From Pipra filicauda (taxonomy: Eukaryota; Chordata; Aves; Passeriformes; Pipridae), in the NCBI RefSeq assembly GCF_003945595.2, contig NW_024104520.1:591501-655500 (forward strand): a DNA stretch of 64,000 bases, in the 5' to 3' direction. Of this stretch, positions 48,201 through 60,100 are shown piece after piece. The notes under the pieces were generated by a model. It was given only the letters and a program-made list of their open reading frames with translations, was not told where the DNA came from and searched no databases. The first letter of the stretch is position 1, and the number at the start of each line of letters is the position of its first letter. The translations under genes and the position numbers were made by a program.

Positions 48201-50483
48201 ACTGATACCACACTAAGCCGTATTCAGAAGGAAGCATTACAAACTGGGAGGCATACTCACCCCCAAAAAACCCCACCCCAATCCCCCTGACATTGAATGT
48301 TCATAGTTAGATGTCTTTTACTGCAATTTTAACATCACTTTTGGAGGACGCCTTCCTTAATCAAATACTATTGCCTTTAAAGATTAGTGTTCACAGCCTA
48401 ATCATGCTGCACTTAGCTTAATTTGCTTTGCTATGGACTCATTAAATTCTTGCTTTTGGTCAGAAACCCTACCATGGCTTGGCAGAGGAACAGGAAATCT
48501 CCATGCTGCAGGGTTGTGACTGCTCTTTCATTTTAACCCATTGGCTGGAGGGTGCTGCAGCAAATTACATCTGGGTCACTCTTTCCTTCCTATGTAAAGA
48601 GGTGACAACTGCTTAAAACACTTTGTCAGATGGACAACTGGGACAAGACAGAGAAAAATTATTCTAATGTCAAAAAAATGTCAAAAATGTCCACAGAGAG
48701 TGTCTCATCACACACAATGAGCAGTAAAGTGTATTTTGATTGCTGGATGAGCTATTGCCTGGCACTAGCTCTAACTGGACTCCTCTTGTGCTGTCATGCT
48801 CTTCACGTGCAGCTGAACTGAACTAAGAAAAAAGTCAAACTCTTTCTTATCTTTGGTATCTTCCAAGAAAGCCTATTTGAATCCTCAACCAGAAAGGTGT
48901 GAAACTGGCTTTCAGAGAGGATAGCAAATCCAGTCTGACCAGCACTGACAAGGGTATCTCATGGTAGGATAACCAATACAGTTGTTACAATAAGATGAAT
49001 TTTTTATTATTCAGAGATATGCCAGTCACAGGCAAGACCCACAAGCACATGTGAAGAGTCAGTAGAACAGGCAGAGCTACACTTTTAGCAGCAAACCTTA
49101 AAATAGTTTGTTTTACCACACTGATGCACCCAGGACTTTTGGTAGTATAGCTGTGTTCTGGACATGCAGGACAGTGTGTTCATATGTCTTTCCATTTTCT
49201 GCACCATTCAGTGTATTACAGAGGCACTAATTTAGAGGTAATCTGTACGTGTTGGCAAGGAACTACTGCTGTCAGAAATGCCAATTTTACTCCTCTAAAT
49301 GGAGCAAATGCAGCATAAGTTCTCTCTACATGAGATGGATTGCCTGAGACCTTTATTGGCAAACTTAGTGGATGAGGACACTATGGGAAGCGACACTTTG
49401 GACAAATGGATCATGACTTTAAAGAACAGTGTGATAGAATACTTAAGAGATTTTTGTATCACTAAAACCCCATTATTTGCTATTCTGGACTGTTTTTCTT
49501 TACAGAATTTAACTGCATAAAATGTTCGCTGCTAATTCTGAATTCTCATTTTAATTCAAGTATTTCATGAAAATTTTCTCCATGATTATTTGTTCATTAA
49601 TACAGATATGTAATGAAAGATTTTTTTTATTCATGATGCATTTGCTAAAACTGCAATCACATCCTTTTATTAACTTTTGAATTATGATAGAGAGAACACA
49701 CTATTAACTTGAACTTTGCAACATTTGACTGTGAGCTATATTATCCCAATAGTAGTTTGATTCATTGGTTTCTGCATGAAGCAAAACTCTCTTAGGGAGT
49801 CAAGGTGGATTTGCTTAGGTAAAATCTGTGACATTTTTCTCTACTGGAAAAGGAATACAATTAGAGAAATACATGTTTAGAAGGACAAAGTGCTTTCAAA
49901 AAGCATAGGTAATATCCCACTAACAAAGCAGCATAGTGGGTACTCAACTCTGAATACTTCTTTTTAAAATTCAGAAAAATTAGTAAGAATTTTTAATTAG
50001 GAATTACTAAGAATTAATTAGGAATAAAAAGAATTATTTTTAAAATTAGGAAGTATTATGAAAAACAATTTCTTTCACTAGTTTGTACCTCCAGTATTAT
50101 TTATTCTTTAAAGATTTAATGTGCTGGACTTCTAGTCTACTATTGGAGGTTTGATGCGTCCAGCTATCCTAGATGAAGATCCTCCATCCAGTCATCAATT
50201 ACAGACGTTAATTGAGGTGGGGGACACATCACTAAACAGTTGCAGAAACGTCCTACACAGGGAAACAAATAGATGAGTAAGATCTTGAGATCATTATTAG
50301 TGGTAAGTGTTGTTCTGTTAAGTATTTGCATATATATGATGGAACATTACTTGCGGTTTTTTGGATTTGTCTTTTCAGTTTTTTTGGGGTTTGGGTTTTT
50401 TTGCTTTTCAGCAGGAAAAAAAAAAGAAAAAAAAAGAACTACATTTGAACAAGAGTAACTGAAGGGAGAAGCAAAAAACTTTT
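45226..50483. other. Gene-poor DNA, nothing assigned
   Basis: A GC-rich but CpG-poor stretch at 46.83-47.24 kb gives overlapping chance frames on both strands. A purine-rich stretch lies at 47.4-47.7 kb. AT-rich local duplications of AATTAGGAAT/TAAGAATT occur at 49.98-50.05 kb. No gene was recognised. Confidence 0.4.
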
Positions 50484-50512
50484 TTTTCTATCTTTTTCTT
50501 TTTTTTTTTTGC
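50484..50512 (+). repeat. T-rich tract
   Basis: Runs of T separated by single bases, ending in T12. It is part of a cluster of homopolymer tracts before the promoter-like zone. Confidence 0.75.
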
Positions 50513-50895
50513 TGTTGCATGACAATGCAAGCAGGAATTACTACTTTAAAAAAAAAATCTGCTGGTGTGTGCTTCCTGTTCCAGTTTGTTTAGTCACAAG
50601 TCTGAATTAGATCTCTCTGTTGGTTGGTTTCGTTTACTATAAACAGGTCTTGTGCTTTGTTTCAATACATCAAAGCCCATAGCCAGGCACAGACAGGTAA
50701 TGTAAAAGGGAGTGAGAAAGTTTACAGTCTTGCTTCATTGTTTCTTTAAGCCTTCCAGACAACGGTCAGAGGGATCACCCGGAGGTTAAAAGACGGCTTG
50801 GTTGATGTTTAGTTTTTGTTTGGTTGGTTTGATATTTTTTTTTGTTGTTTTGGTGGGGTTTTTTATAAACTGGTTTATCTTTTTTCCTTTTTTAG

Positions 50896-51038
50896 AAACC
50901 ACATGTAACTTTAGGTCAGAAAAGTGTAAAATGTGGCACTTCTTTAACCAGAGTTACCACTGCTTTGGGGTAACTGGATCAGGCAAAGGTATAGGCTCCT
51001 CTCCCTCCTATGCTGATGCCGGTGATGATGTCCTTCAG
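50896..51038 (+). other. Candidate spliced exon (143 bp), possibly a 5' exon of RBM47
   Basis: It is bounded by a very strong acceptor (a long T/C tract ending TTTTTTAG|AAACC) and a perfect consensus donor (CTTCAG|gtaagt). One frame is open through all of it (TTCNFRSEKCKMWHFFNQ, then GSGKGIGSSPSYADAGDD) and contains one internal ATG. I recognise no domain. It lies just upstream of the CpG-containing zone in the orientation expected for RBM47, so an alternative untranslated exon is the likeliest use, but this is inference. It could equally be an exon of an unannotated RNA or a decoy pair. Confidence 0.4.
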
Positions 51039-51130
51039 GTAAGTACCAGAGGTTTATTTTCTTTTCAAATATCTATTTACCTGAAGGATGCAGATTGCTC
51101 AGAAGGGTATTTTCTCAAGACTGACATTGC

Positions 51131-51147
51131 AAAAAAAAAAAAAAAAA
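51131..51147 (+). repeat. Poly(A) tract, 17 A
   Basis: Uninterrupted A17. Confidence 0.9.
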
Positions 51148-51284
51148 TCACTGGTTTAGCTCTTTAAAGAAAAATGGGAATCACTCCCTCCCTCAGTATT
51201 TTGAGTAAAGGTGCTCTAAAAGTTTGCTTCTTTCCAGCCTTTGCATCTCTCCAGGTTTCCCTCTTTCTTTTAGTCCTTTCGTTC

Positions 51285-51308
51285 TTTTTTTTTTTTTTTT
51301 TTTTTTTT
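51285..51308 (+). repeat. Poly(T) tract, 24 T
   Basis: Uninterrupted T24. With A29 at 51771 it brackets the moderately CpG-containing stretch 51.47-51.74 kb. Confidence 0.9.
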
Positions 51309-51469
51309 AATCTGCCCTCTTAAAACAACAGGAATGCTGTACTGGCCCTCAGCCAGCCGAAGCTCAAGCAAGCAGGGTAAAATTTCAGTTCAGATTTACG
51401 GGAAGGTGTTGGGAGTAAAAATCTGGTTTGGTGAGTTTAAGGCAGGGAGTAGTCAAGAGACAACCTTGC

Positions 51470-51767
51470 TACCGTGAGTGCGGAGAGAAAGAGAGGAGGA
51501 AGGGGGGAGGACTATAATAAAAACCACCCAGGCTGTGGATTACAGACCAATTTTTCCCCTGTCCGAATTTCCGTGCGTGTTCCTGAGCTCTTGCAGCCTT
51601 ATCGAGTTTGTAGGCAGAAAGTCGGGTCTGGGGTGGAAGAGCTGTGCGGTGCCGGCAGGGAGCTCAGCGACCCCGCTCAGCGCCCTGGAATGTGCGGCTT
51701 AGGGCAGGGGCGAGCAGGGGCTTTGGCTTAGCTGGTACTAATTGCAAGTTTTAGTGCTCAAAAACTC

Positions 51768-51805
<38 letters not shown>

Positions 51806-51976
51806 AGAGAGGGGGTTAACGTTGGGAGAGAGCTGGAGAGCTGTTGCTCCAAGCAGCAGTGCAAGGAGTTGCTCAACTCTCATTGAGCAGCGCGATAGGA
51901 AGGACAATGCGTTAGGTCGCTGCCCCAAAACGTTGCCGCTGCTGCGAATGGTGCTGGGCGCTGAGGTGGGCTCCAG
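51470..51976 (+). promoter_or_regulatory. CpG-containing promoter-like region ending in a consensus donor; candidate RBM47 5' end
   Basis: CpG density rises above the surroundings at 51.47-51.74 kb and again at 51.89-51.99 kb. The plus-strand sequence GGGCTCCAG|gtaggt (boundary 51976/51977) would make a good first-exon donor. On the minus strand an equally good donor, CCTCAG|gtaagg, has its exon edge at 52025, pointing the other way. Human gene order (RBM47 and NSUN7 divergent) makes a plus-strand RBM47 start plausible. No coding exon confirms it. Confidence 0.35.
51771..51799 (+). repeat. Poly(A) tract, 29 A
   Basis: Uninterrupted A29, followed by GAGCCAAGAGAGGGGG. Confidence 0.92.
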
Positions 51977-52660
51977 GTAGGTGCTGTCGCTTTTCGGTTT
52001 GCTCCACACTTGCTCTGTCCTTACCTGAGGATTGGGTTGTCCTTTACTCTTCTGTGATTGGGTTGACAATGTAAGCAAACAGAAGCTCACTCAGAAAACA
52101 CATTTAAAAGTATTTTTAGGGGGGGAAGGCAAATGGAGAGGACTGCAGAAGTTCTTGGTGAAGTTTTGTTGACTCTTTCCAAGTGACAGATTTCTGGTGA
52201 TTCTGAAGAAAGCCGAGAGATGAGAGGCAGAAGCAGATATTAAATAAGGATAGAGTGAGAAGTGATTTGCAGATCTGAGAGTTTTAAATTAAAAGATGTA
52301 TATTGCTCCCTGTCAAAGAAGAACCACGGCTTGATGTGCCTAATGTCTTTGGAGTCAATTTCGGAAGGAGTATTTTGTTTGTATGGTTGCTTCTTTTTGA
52401 ACATTTAAAATACTGTATTTATACAGAACGCAGATTGGTGGTACAAGTGACAGGGAAGTGACAAGAGGGCTCTGAGGCTGTTCTCTGCCAGTCTGTTATA
52501 GACATTAGCATAAAAATGGAATCTTATCTGTGAAAAGTTTCTGAAGACCATTTAAAATCCATGCATCTATCAGGAGGTCAAGCATCTTCTTCATGCTGAG
52601 ATATGTGTGATTAGATGAGAAATACCAGGTCTCCTTATTCACATTAAAAGAAATAGCAGA

Positions 52661-52697
52661 TTTTTTTTTTATTATTTTTATTTTTATTTTTATTTTA
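52661..52697 (+). repeat. T-run and TTTTA simple repeat
   Basis: T10 is followed by ATTATTTTTATTTTTATTTT, about four pentamer units. Confidence 0.88.
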
Positions 52698-52979
52698 GAG
52701 GTAAGGCTACACAGCTCATTTCTTCTTAGGAATGTAAAAGAAAACTCTGAGCTAAAGCCAAACTATTGTAATAGTTAAAGATGGGCTGGGACTTAACAGG
52801 TCGAAAAATCCCTCCTAAATGTTATCAGCTCAACTGGGCTGACCTGGCAAAGGGCAGGAGCATTAGACCAGGCTGAAATGAGCCGCCTGAGGCTAACGCA
52901 AGTTGAGTATCGGTGCTCTTATGTGCCTCCTAGACTTTGCAAATGATAATTTGGACAAGTCTGCAATTATTCTTTACCA

Positions 52980-53470
52980 GTCGGGCCGAGTTCACATGAT
53001 GCGAGAGGGGGAACTGGGTGCGTTTCGCAAGCGCGGCGGCCTCGGGAGGCCGCGGGACGGAGCGGGGGCTGCGCCCCGGACCCCGCGCCGCAGGTGCCGG
53101 GCCAGAGGGGGCGAGAGGTCACAGGCGGTGTTAAGCGGAGCCTGGTATACAGCTGGAAAACTGGAAAGCAGCATGTACTCTCAGAGAGCAAGGGGAGATA
53201 ACGCCAGGAATGGGCCGCTTGGTGTCCGGCAGACTCGAAGCTAAAGCTAACAGACTGCTGTCTGGGAGATAAACCAAGAGACAAACACTCATTTTGCACA
53301 TTCGTTCTCTCTCCCCCCACTCCTCGGCGTATTCCCGTCCTGGGAGAGGTTGCTCTCCTGGCTTATTTCAGTGCTGTGCATCCTGCTGGAAGCCGAGGGC
53401 AGCTGCTCCCACCTCGCCTTCTCGCCCGGGGAGAACCCAGCCCCCTCCCCTGCTTTTAGGGGTCCGACTT
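52980..53470 (+). promoter_or_regulatory. CpG island, candidate promoter (RBM47 by synteny)
   Basis: The core 52982-53130 is strongly CpG-dense (GCGCGGCGGCC, CGCGGGACGG, CCCCGCGCCGCAG). A weaker CpG-containing tail reaches about 53470. A plus-strand donor candidate, GCCGCAG|gtgccg, falls at 53093/53094. An AGGGGGCG stretch at 53105 resembles half of a CTCF site. The open frames on both strands are composition effects. Assignment to RBM47 rests on human gene order only. Confidence 0.55.
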
Positions 53471-56400
53471 CTTCTGAGACACATACTAAGAGTGGTTAGA
53501 GAAATATTTGGAGTTGACTGGCATGTAAATAGGGTTGTTAATAATTTCTGAGTGTCCCTGCTACAGCTGAGGATGCAAAATCTTTGTTTGAAGTTTTAGA
53601 AAGTAAAGAAATGAGCTGCCTTCAATACGACAGATTTTAAAAAGTTGAAAATCTTGGAATAAAAGTATTTAATATAAGCAGTGGAGATGGTAGAGCTTTC
53701 ATGGCATACAGTTTCTATGGCAGTTTGGTCTGAAAACTTGACCTTGTGTGGCCCATGCCTGGCTGGCTTCAGCAGGGCTACCCCTGGCACTGTGGTCTGC
53801 TTTTGCAGCTTCCCACATTTTGGAATTTTGGTTTCCTCCACATGGCAGAGCCCCTTCACTTTGAGCTCTGTGAAATGTTACACGCTGTTACGTGAAAGCT
53901 GTGACACCATCTGACAGAAGGCAGAAGGGGTTTGTTTTTGCTTATTAGGATATATTTTTCCCACTGTCAGCTCTTTCCCCCTGTAAAAATTAAGATCACT
54001 TGGGTAAAAAGCTGGAAATTATGCTTTTTTGGTAGCTGAATAAAAGTATTTAATCCAAGCAACATAGATGTCAATTCTTGCTTCTACCATCATAGGCTTT
54101 TAGTGGCTCTGACAACAAATGAAGTTGATTTTTATGGTCGTAATTGAATACTGAATTCCTGGGTTCATTGGGTTGGCAATGCCATGGTCAAAATTTATTG
54201 ATATCCTACAGCTAGAGAAGAAGATCTAGTGGTTACTCTGGAGTGGGTATGTGAGTACCTGTTGGTTTACCATAGGAGCCCACAGCACTGTTTGAGTGAC
54301 AAACTCCAGCAGATGTTATACAACACCTATAGGTGAAAAAAAACCATAATCTTGGCTTTTTAATTCAAACTGTTGGCCCTGATCATATGTGCATAGCTTC
54401 CCAAAACAACATTGCTCTGTTTTATTGAGAAATTTAATAGGGGCAAGTATGTGCTCTTTGTGAAGAAACATTGCCACATCCTGTTCCTGTTGAAAAAAAA
54501 AATCAATTACTTGGATGAACAAAAAGATCAGGTTTGCTTTGTAGCAAGGAAGCAGATCTGACAGATTAACTATGAAGAGTCTATCTCCATGCCTGTATAT
54601 GGGTGCGTGTAGTTGCCTTTTTTGTCAAGAAGTTGAAATCTCCAAATTGCTGATGACCTAAACTCACAAATCCTTTATTAAATTGTAGTCACTTCAGAAT
54701 TTCTTTCATATGGGGACTTTTAAGTGCAATTTTCAAGGTTGTAAAACGAGTCCTGTGAATGGAATAATTTTGTAGGCTCCTTTAGCAGAAGGAAGGGCTC
54801 TGACCTTTATCTTTTCAGTACGAGACCTAAAATAATATTTCTTTCTGCTGTTGTAATTTTTTTCAATAAAATGCTTCTGGGTACACCTAGCTCTTGCCAA
54901 GATCAGGAACATCTCAGTAGCCTTGCTGAGACAATGCAGGCTTTGTATAGCTATGGCTGGTGGGGTTTTGGTGACACAGTAAACTCAACAGAGCAAAGCA
55001 ACTTCTTAGTAACTGCTAAGCTGACTACCTGATATTTGAGGGCATTTTTTGTCCTTTTGAGGCTTCTATTTGCCACGATCACAAGTAAGATTTTATTTGA
55101 AAAGGAGAAAGAGATTTCTGATATTTTTAAAGCGTGTTTTACATACTAAGAGTCTGGATGTTATCTTTCACCTAGCTAGGTCATAAAGCTGAGACAAAAT
55201 CAGCACAGACACGCTTATTTATCACGAGGTAGAAAGAAACTACAAATGCACAAGAATCCTCAACCAATAATGAGACAACAGAAACTTTCATCTGTTTCCA
55301 AAAGGGGAATGGCTTAACCAACCACTGACAACCAAAATACTTTCTATTATATTTGCCAATGTGAGGGCCATTGGGAGGTTTACTCTGGAGAAGCAAAATG
55401 CCAAGTGATGTAGCTCAGGGTTTGCATTCATGTTTTGGCCTTTTGAGTACCTAATGGATGTGCTTGACTTCTGCCTTTGAAATAAAGTGAAATACTTCCT
55501 CTGCATTTTTATCTTTTATTAAAGAAACTTAGTAAGCTCTATCACAAGTCAGGGTGTAGGTTGAGTTTCAACAAGTTGAGTTCTCAGTAACGTTCAAGAT
55601 GCCATTAATGATTGCTGTGTCATAGACCTGGGATTCCTGACCTGGGTGTTTCTGCTGTGTGTGTACCTGCTCTGCAGGCAGAGCGGAAGGACTGTCACTG
55701 CCATGTGGGGTTTATGCATGAAATACCCGGTGAGAGGCAAGAAATGTATTAGATGTGGGTGGAGCACAAGGAAGTGGTGAGGGGGTCAGCTGGGTACAGA
55801 GTGAGCACAGCATGCCAGCAGACTGGCTGTTGTTGTACTATTTCAGCAGCAAGAGAAAGATTTTAGAAGGAATTTAGGAGAGGTGAGCAAAGTTCCTCTG
55901 CAGTTCTGACCAGGGAGGTAGTCCAAGGGAGGAATTATGAGGGAAAACAGAAAGGCACTTGTTGGGAAGCATAAAGCGGATGTTCAAAAGCTCCAAAAGG
56001 CACCCATTTGTGCTATTCAGCTCTGCCTGCCTCTGCAAGTGCTGTGCATAAGGACACCTTTTATTTTACTTGTTAGAGAATGGAAAGATGGTCAACAGGA
56101 GCACAAAAAAGGAATGCCACACTCAAAGCTATGAAAACGACCCTTGAAATAGTATTTTGAAGATGAAACAGTGGATCAAGATTGTAGATCAACAGCAGAT
56201 TAGTTATGAAAGCAGAAGAAAGAATATTGCCATTAATGAGCTAATGTGAGGGTGAGACCCCAGAGAAGTGTCTAAACTATGAGGGCAGATAGAGTAGCCA
56301 ATGTCTTTGACATGCAAGCGGAAAGCATCAACAGATCTTAGCTGTACCTTGAAAGCAAGGCTGCCCAAATAAACACTGTGCCCTGCCTGCAGACAGAGCA

Positions 56401-57024
56401 GAAATGGTCTCTGTGGAAAGGAGACAAAAGAGACTTTGGGTATACCTTGAGAGTGGGGGTATTAGAGACTGTTTAATGCATGCTGAGCTGGAAGCAATGG
56501 ATAGTCTTCCACTCTTTCTATCAGAAAAACTGGGTTAGGGGCATTGGCTGGACTGGATATTGTGGGGAAGCAAATTTAAGGAAATAGAAATGTAGGGAGA
56601 ATTTGCAATTTAACTTGGTGGAAAGATAAGGGTTAAAAGAAAAAGAAAAAGCATTAGGGTTGATGGAGTGGAAATCACAGAAAGGCTGAATGGTGGGACA
56701 TAATGGGGGAGGCTAATGGATGGTGTTGAATGGGACCACTTGAAGGTTAGTGCAGAGAAAATTCAGCAGTAGAGACCCTGGAGCCTGAACAGTGCATGGC
56801 AAATAAACAGGTTTGTCTAAATAAACAGGCTTGTTGTTGTTCGTGTGTTGTTGGGTTTTTTTGGGGGGAGAGAGGGAAGTGGGGGTTGTTTTGATATTTT
56901 TTTAGGAAAAGAAAAGGATCTGAGCAGCAGAGAATGGAATAGATGAGATGGATACAGCATGACAGAGGGGTGATATGGGTCATCAGCATAAATCAGCAAC
57001 AGTGAAAAAAGAAAAACTGAGAAT
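53471..57024. other. AT-rich DNA, nothing assigned (possible first intron of RBM47)
   Basis: No exon, repeat family or RNA gene was recognised. A purine-rich stretch begins at about 55.85 kb. Confidence 0.35.
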
Positions 57025-57135
57025 CAAAACCGGAGGAGGAAGGTGATGGAGGAGGGGGAGGCATCTGCTGTGAAGGGAAGGAAGGAAATGAGAAGTGAGG
57101 GATCCTTGAAAAGAAGAGGAGGAGGAGGGATAGAG
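57025..57135 (+). repeat. GGA/GAAG purine-rich low-complexity stretch
   Basis: Imperfect GGAGGA, GGAAGGAAGGAAA and GAGGAGGAGGGA units. It forms the densest part of a broader purine-rich stretch from 55.85 to 57.45 kb. Confidence 0.6.
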
Positions 57136-60100
57136 CAGGGAAAACATCAACTCACTGAGTCTGATCCTAGTTACGGAAAACGTGAGACAGAGGTACTTCA
57201 TTAGGGTTTGAAAGCCATGCTCAAGATTTCAGAACCTGTAAGGAGGGAAGTATGAAGAGACTGTGGCTAACAGGTCTTTAAAGCTGAAGGGTGTGCTGGG
57301 GTGACAAACAGGTCATGAGGACTGAGCAGGAGGGTGCAGCTGAGGGAACTCTCCAGCTTGGGAAGGGAGTAAGAGCCAGAGCTGGGGAAAAAAGGGATGA
57401 AAGACAAGGGGAGAAGACAGAGTCAAACACGAACATGCAGGCAGGGACATGTCCTATAGATGTTTCTGCAACAAAAGAGCACGTTCAACTCACCTCAATA
57501 AAATATTAACATTATTACTATGACTTGAGGCTATGTCCATGTCATGTGCATGCTTCTGGCAGTAAAATTTCTGTTGACTGTGTATGCTGAAATTCCACCA
57601 GAGTTCATAAACTGCTATCCACATCTTAATGTGAGTGCTAGTCCCCACAGGAGGTGTTTCACTGTCATTAGTATTTCCTTAAAGGTAGCACTAATACAGT
57701 GCCTGAAGCTCACAGGAGCATAGTCACAGGTAAAGCTGGAAGCAGAGGTAGACTTGATGGGTCAATGTATTCAAACTTTTGGGAGTACCATACAGTCTGT
57801 GGCTCTGGAAGAGGGACTCTGCCCTTGGCTTCTTGGCCTCGTGAAGAAAAGACACTGACTTGCTGAGAGCACACGTTCAGTGGAGGCACCCCCGTCTGGG
57901 TCGAGGAGATCTGAACATGCTTATTGTTGCTGCCGTGTGTGGTGTCTTAGTCAGTGTTTACGAAGTGAATGGGAAGAGGAGATGATGCTGACAAGGTTGT
58001 CTGCTCACCCTGAGCAGCCAGGCCCAGGGTGGCTGCAGACATACCCAGCAGCATTGCACAACCCCAGGGCCCAGAAGCAAGCTTCAACCTGGGCATGGCC
58101 CTAACAGGCCACAGTTGTCCTGCAAGGAAGGGGGAAAAAAAAGTATTTTTCATAGAGGATAATTGTATTGAGCAATAATAAACAAAAAGGCTTCTACGTG
58201 CTTCTTACACATACTGAAGTTCCAAGTCTCAACTTACCTGTGTGAGTCACAGGTCAGACATGTGGGTGTAGAATAAATCTTCCTAAGCACCACAGGGGTG
58301 TCAAGGGGTGTCTGGGATGTCAGGAGAGTGCCCTGCCTCCTGTGGTGTATGATCGGTGGGAACAGGGTCCAAGATAGGCAACAGTTCCTGAACACTCCTG
58401 TGACTGTGCTGCTCTGCTCCTCTCTGCCTTGTAATGTGCCAGCCTGTGGCCCCTGGAGCCCCCACTGATGTTGGAAGGTCTTTTCTCTGATCTGTGTTTT
58501 GTCACAGGTGGTTGCAGGTCCTTGTTGCAGAGACCATGGTCAGTCTTTATTTCTTCGGAAAGCTCTGGTTTTCTGCAGGTAGTCTGCAAGCTTACATTTC
58601 TGGTAAGCAGCAAGACAGACTGGCAAACAGTTTCAGTTTTTACTGTCTGCTGACCTTATGAGTCTAAGTAGGAAAATTCCTGTTGAAATTCCTGTGCAAA
58701 TTCCTGGCCATTCCCATGGCCACCTGTCTCGGTGAAAGTTTATCAGGTCACTGTCTGGTTGATATACGGGGCTCTGTATAAAACCTGCAGCTCTGAGGGA
58801 TGTGGAATGTATTGCCAGAAACTCTGAGTAGGTGTGTTTAAGTATTGCTAAACTGGAGGTAGTGGTGGCCTTGTCCGTTGGCTTTTGTATCAGAATGAAA
58901 AAAGCCCAGGGAAAGTGTTTTTCTCATAGAGCAGTTCCAGGGCTTTCCCGCCTTCCCCCCTCCACCTCCTCACCCTCCCCCTGTGTCCGTCCCCTCTCCA
59001 CCTTTCCCATCTAGAGCATTATCTGGAGTTTTAACAGCATCTTTTTGATTCCTTTCATCTCCTAAAGATCAGTTTGTGGTGGTGTGCTAGTGGTAAGAGA
59101 GGCACCATTAAAAGACGTTAGGGATTTGAAAGGCATTACCTGTGATTCTGCTGGCCCCTGGGCTATGGGATTGCTGAGAACAGGTTGCTGCCACTGTTGT
59201 GGTGTCCATCCCACTGGCCTTTACCAAGGAAACTGAAATATGAGCCTGATCCTGGCATTTCCATTTGTAGGTAGTTGATCTTTAAAAAATATTATTTATA
59301 TTTGTATATTTATATAAATATATAAAGAGTATATGCATTGTAGGTATCCATACAAATCAGTCTGTCAGTTACCATATTTACTTCTCTTTCGGGGGGTGAT
59401 CTCGATGGGATCATTTTCCCCCACTGTGCAATAGTTTCCCCACTGAGAGACAGGAAGTATGTTTTTTTCCTCTCCTCCTGTGATACACTAGAAATACACT
59501 CTTGAGGAGTGCCACAAGAGACAAGTAGTTAAAGAATATACTGCATATATAGAAGAGGTAATAGGGATGTACCTTATTCTATCATGAAGCATCTCTCCCT
59601 CTATGTTTTCCAACTGACACAACAGGTTTTTATCTAAATAAATAAGTTGTGTAAAAAACACAGGACGTCCAAAGAAAATTAATGCAAAACTGCTGATGGT
59701 GTGGTCTACTTACCTGTAATAAACCTAATTTTATGAAAAATACCCTGTATCTGTAAGCCTAGAAGGTTAGGTCTGCAATAAAGCTTCATACTGGTAATAG
59801 TGAAAATCAGTTAAAGACTACAGCTCTGTGAATGCTGCTCGTACCCAAAACAGGCACTGCACAGGGGATTTGAAAGCCAGATGTAAGTTCATAGTAACTT
59901 TGGACACACCGTCATGGTTTTAATACATAGGCAACCTGTATGTTCTCTTTTTCTTGTACTCCAAAGTAATCAGAAAGGGTCCTGCTGCAGTTTGGGAGCT
60001 GTAATCATGCCACTACAGGGTGGATATGAGGCTATCTGTCCCCTGTGCCCTAGGAATACCCACAAACAGGTTGGACAAGCCCTTTCCAGAGCTGAGGCCA

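Noticed and set aside
49299..49520. 73-codon plus-strand frame with an acidic, helix-like start
   Set aside because: No recognised family, no splice or promoter context and AT-rich flanks; insufficient support.
52670..52710. TTTTATTTTAG|AG|GTAAGG looks like an acceptor followed at once by a donor
   Set aside because: The exon would be two bases long; the T-rich tract is a TTTTA simple repeat.
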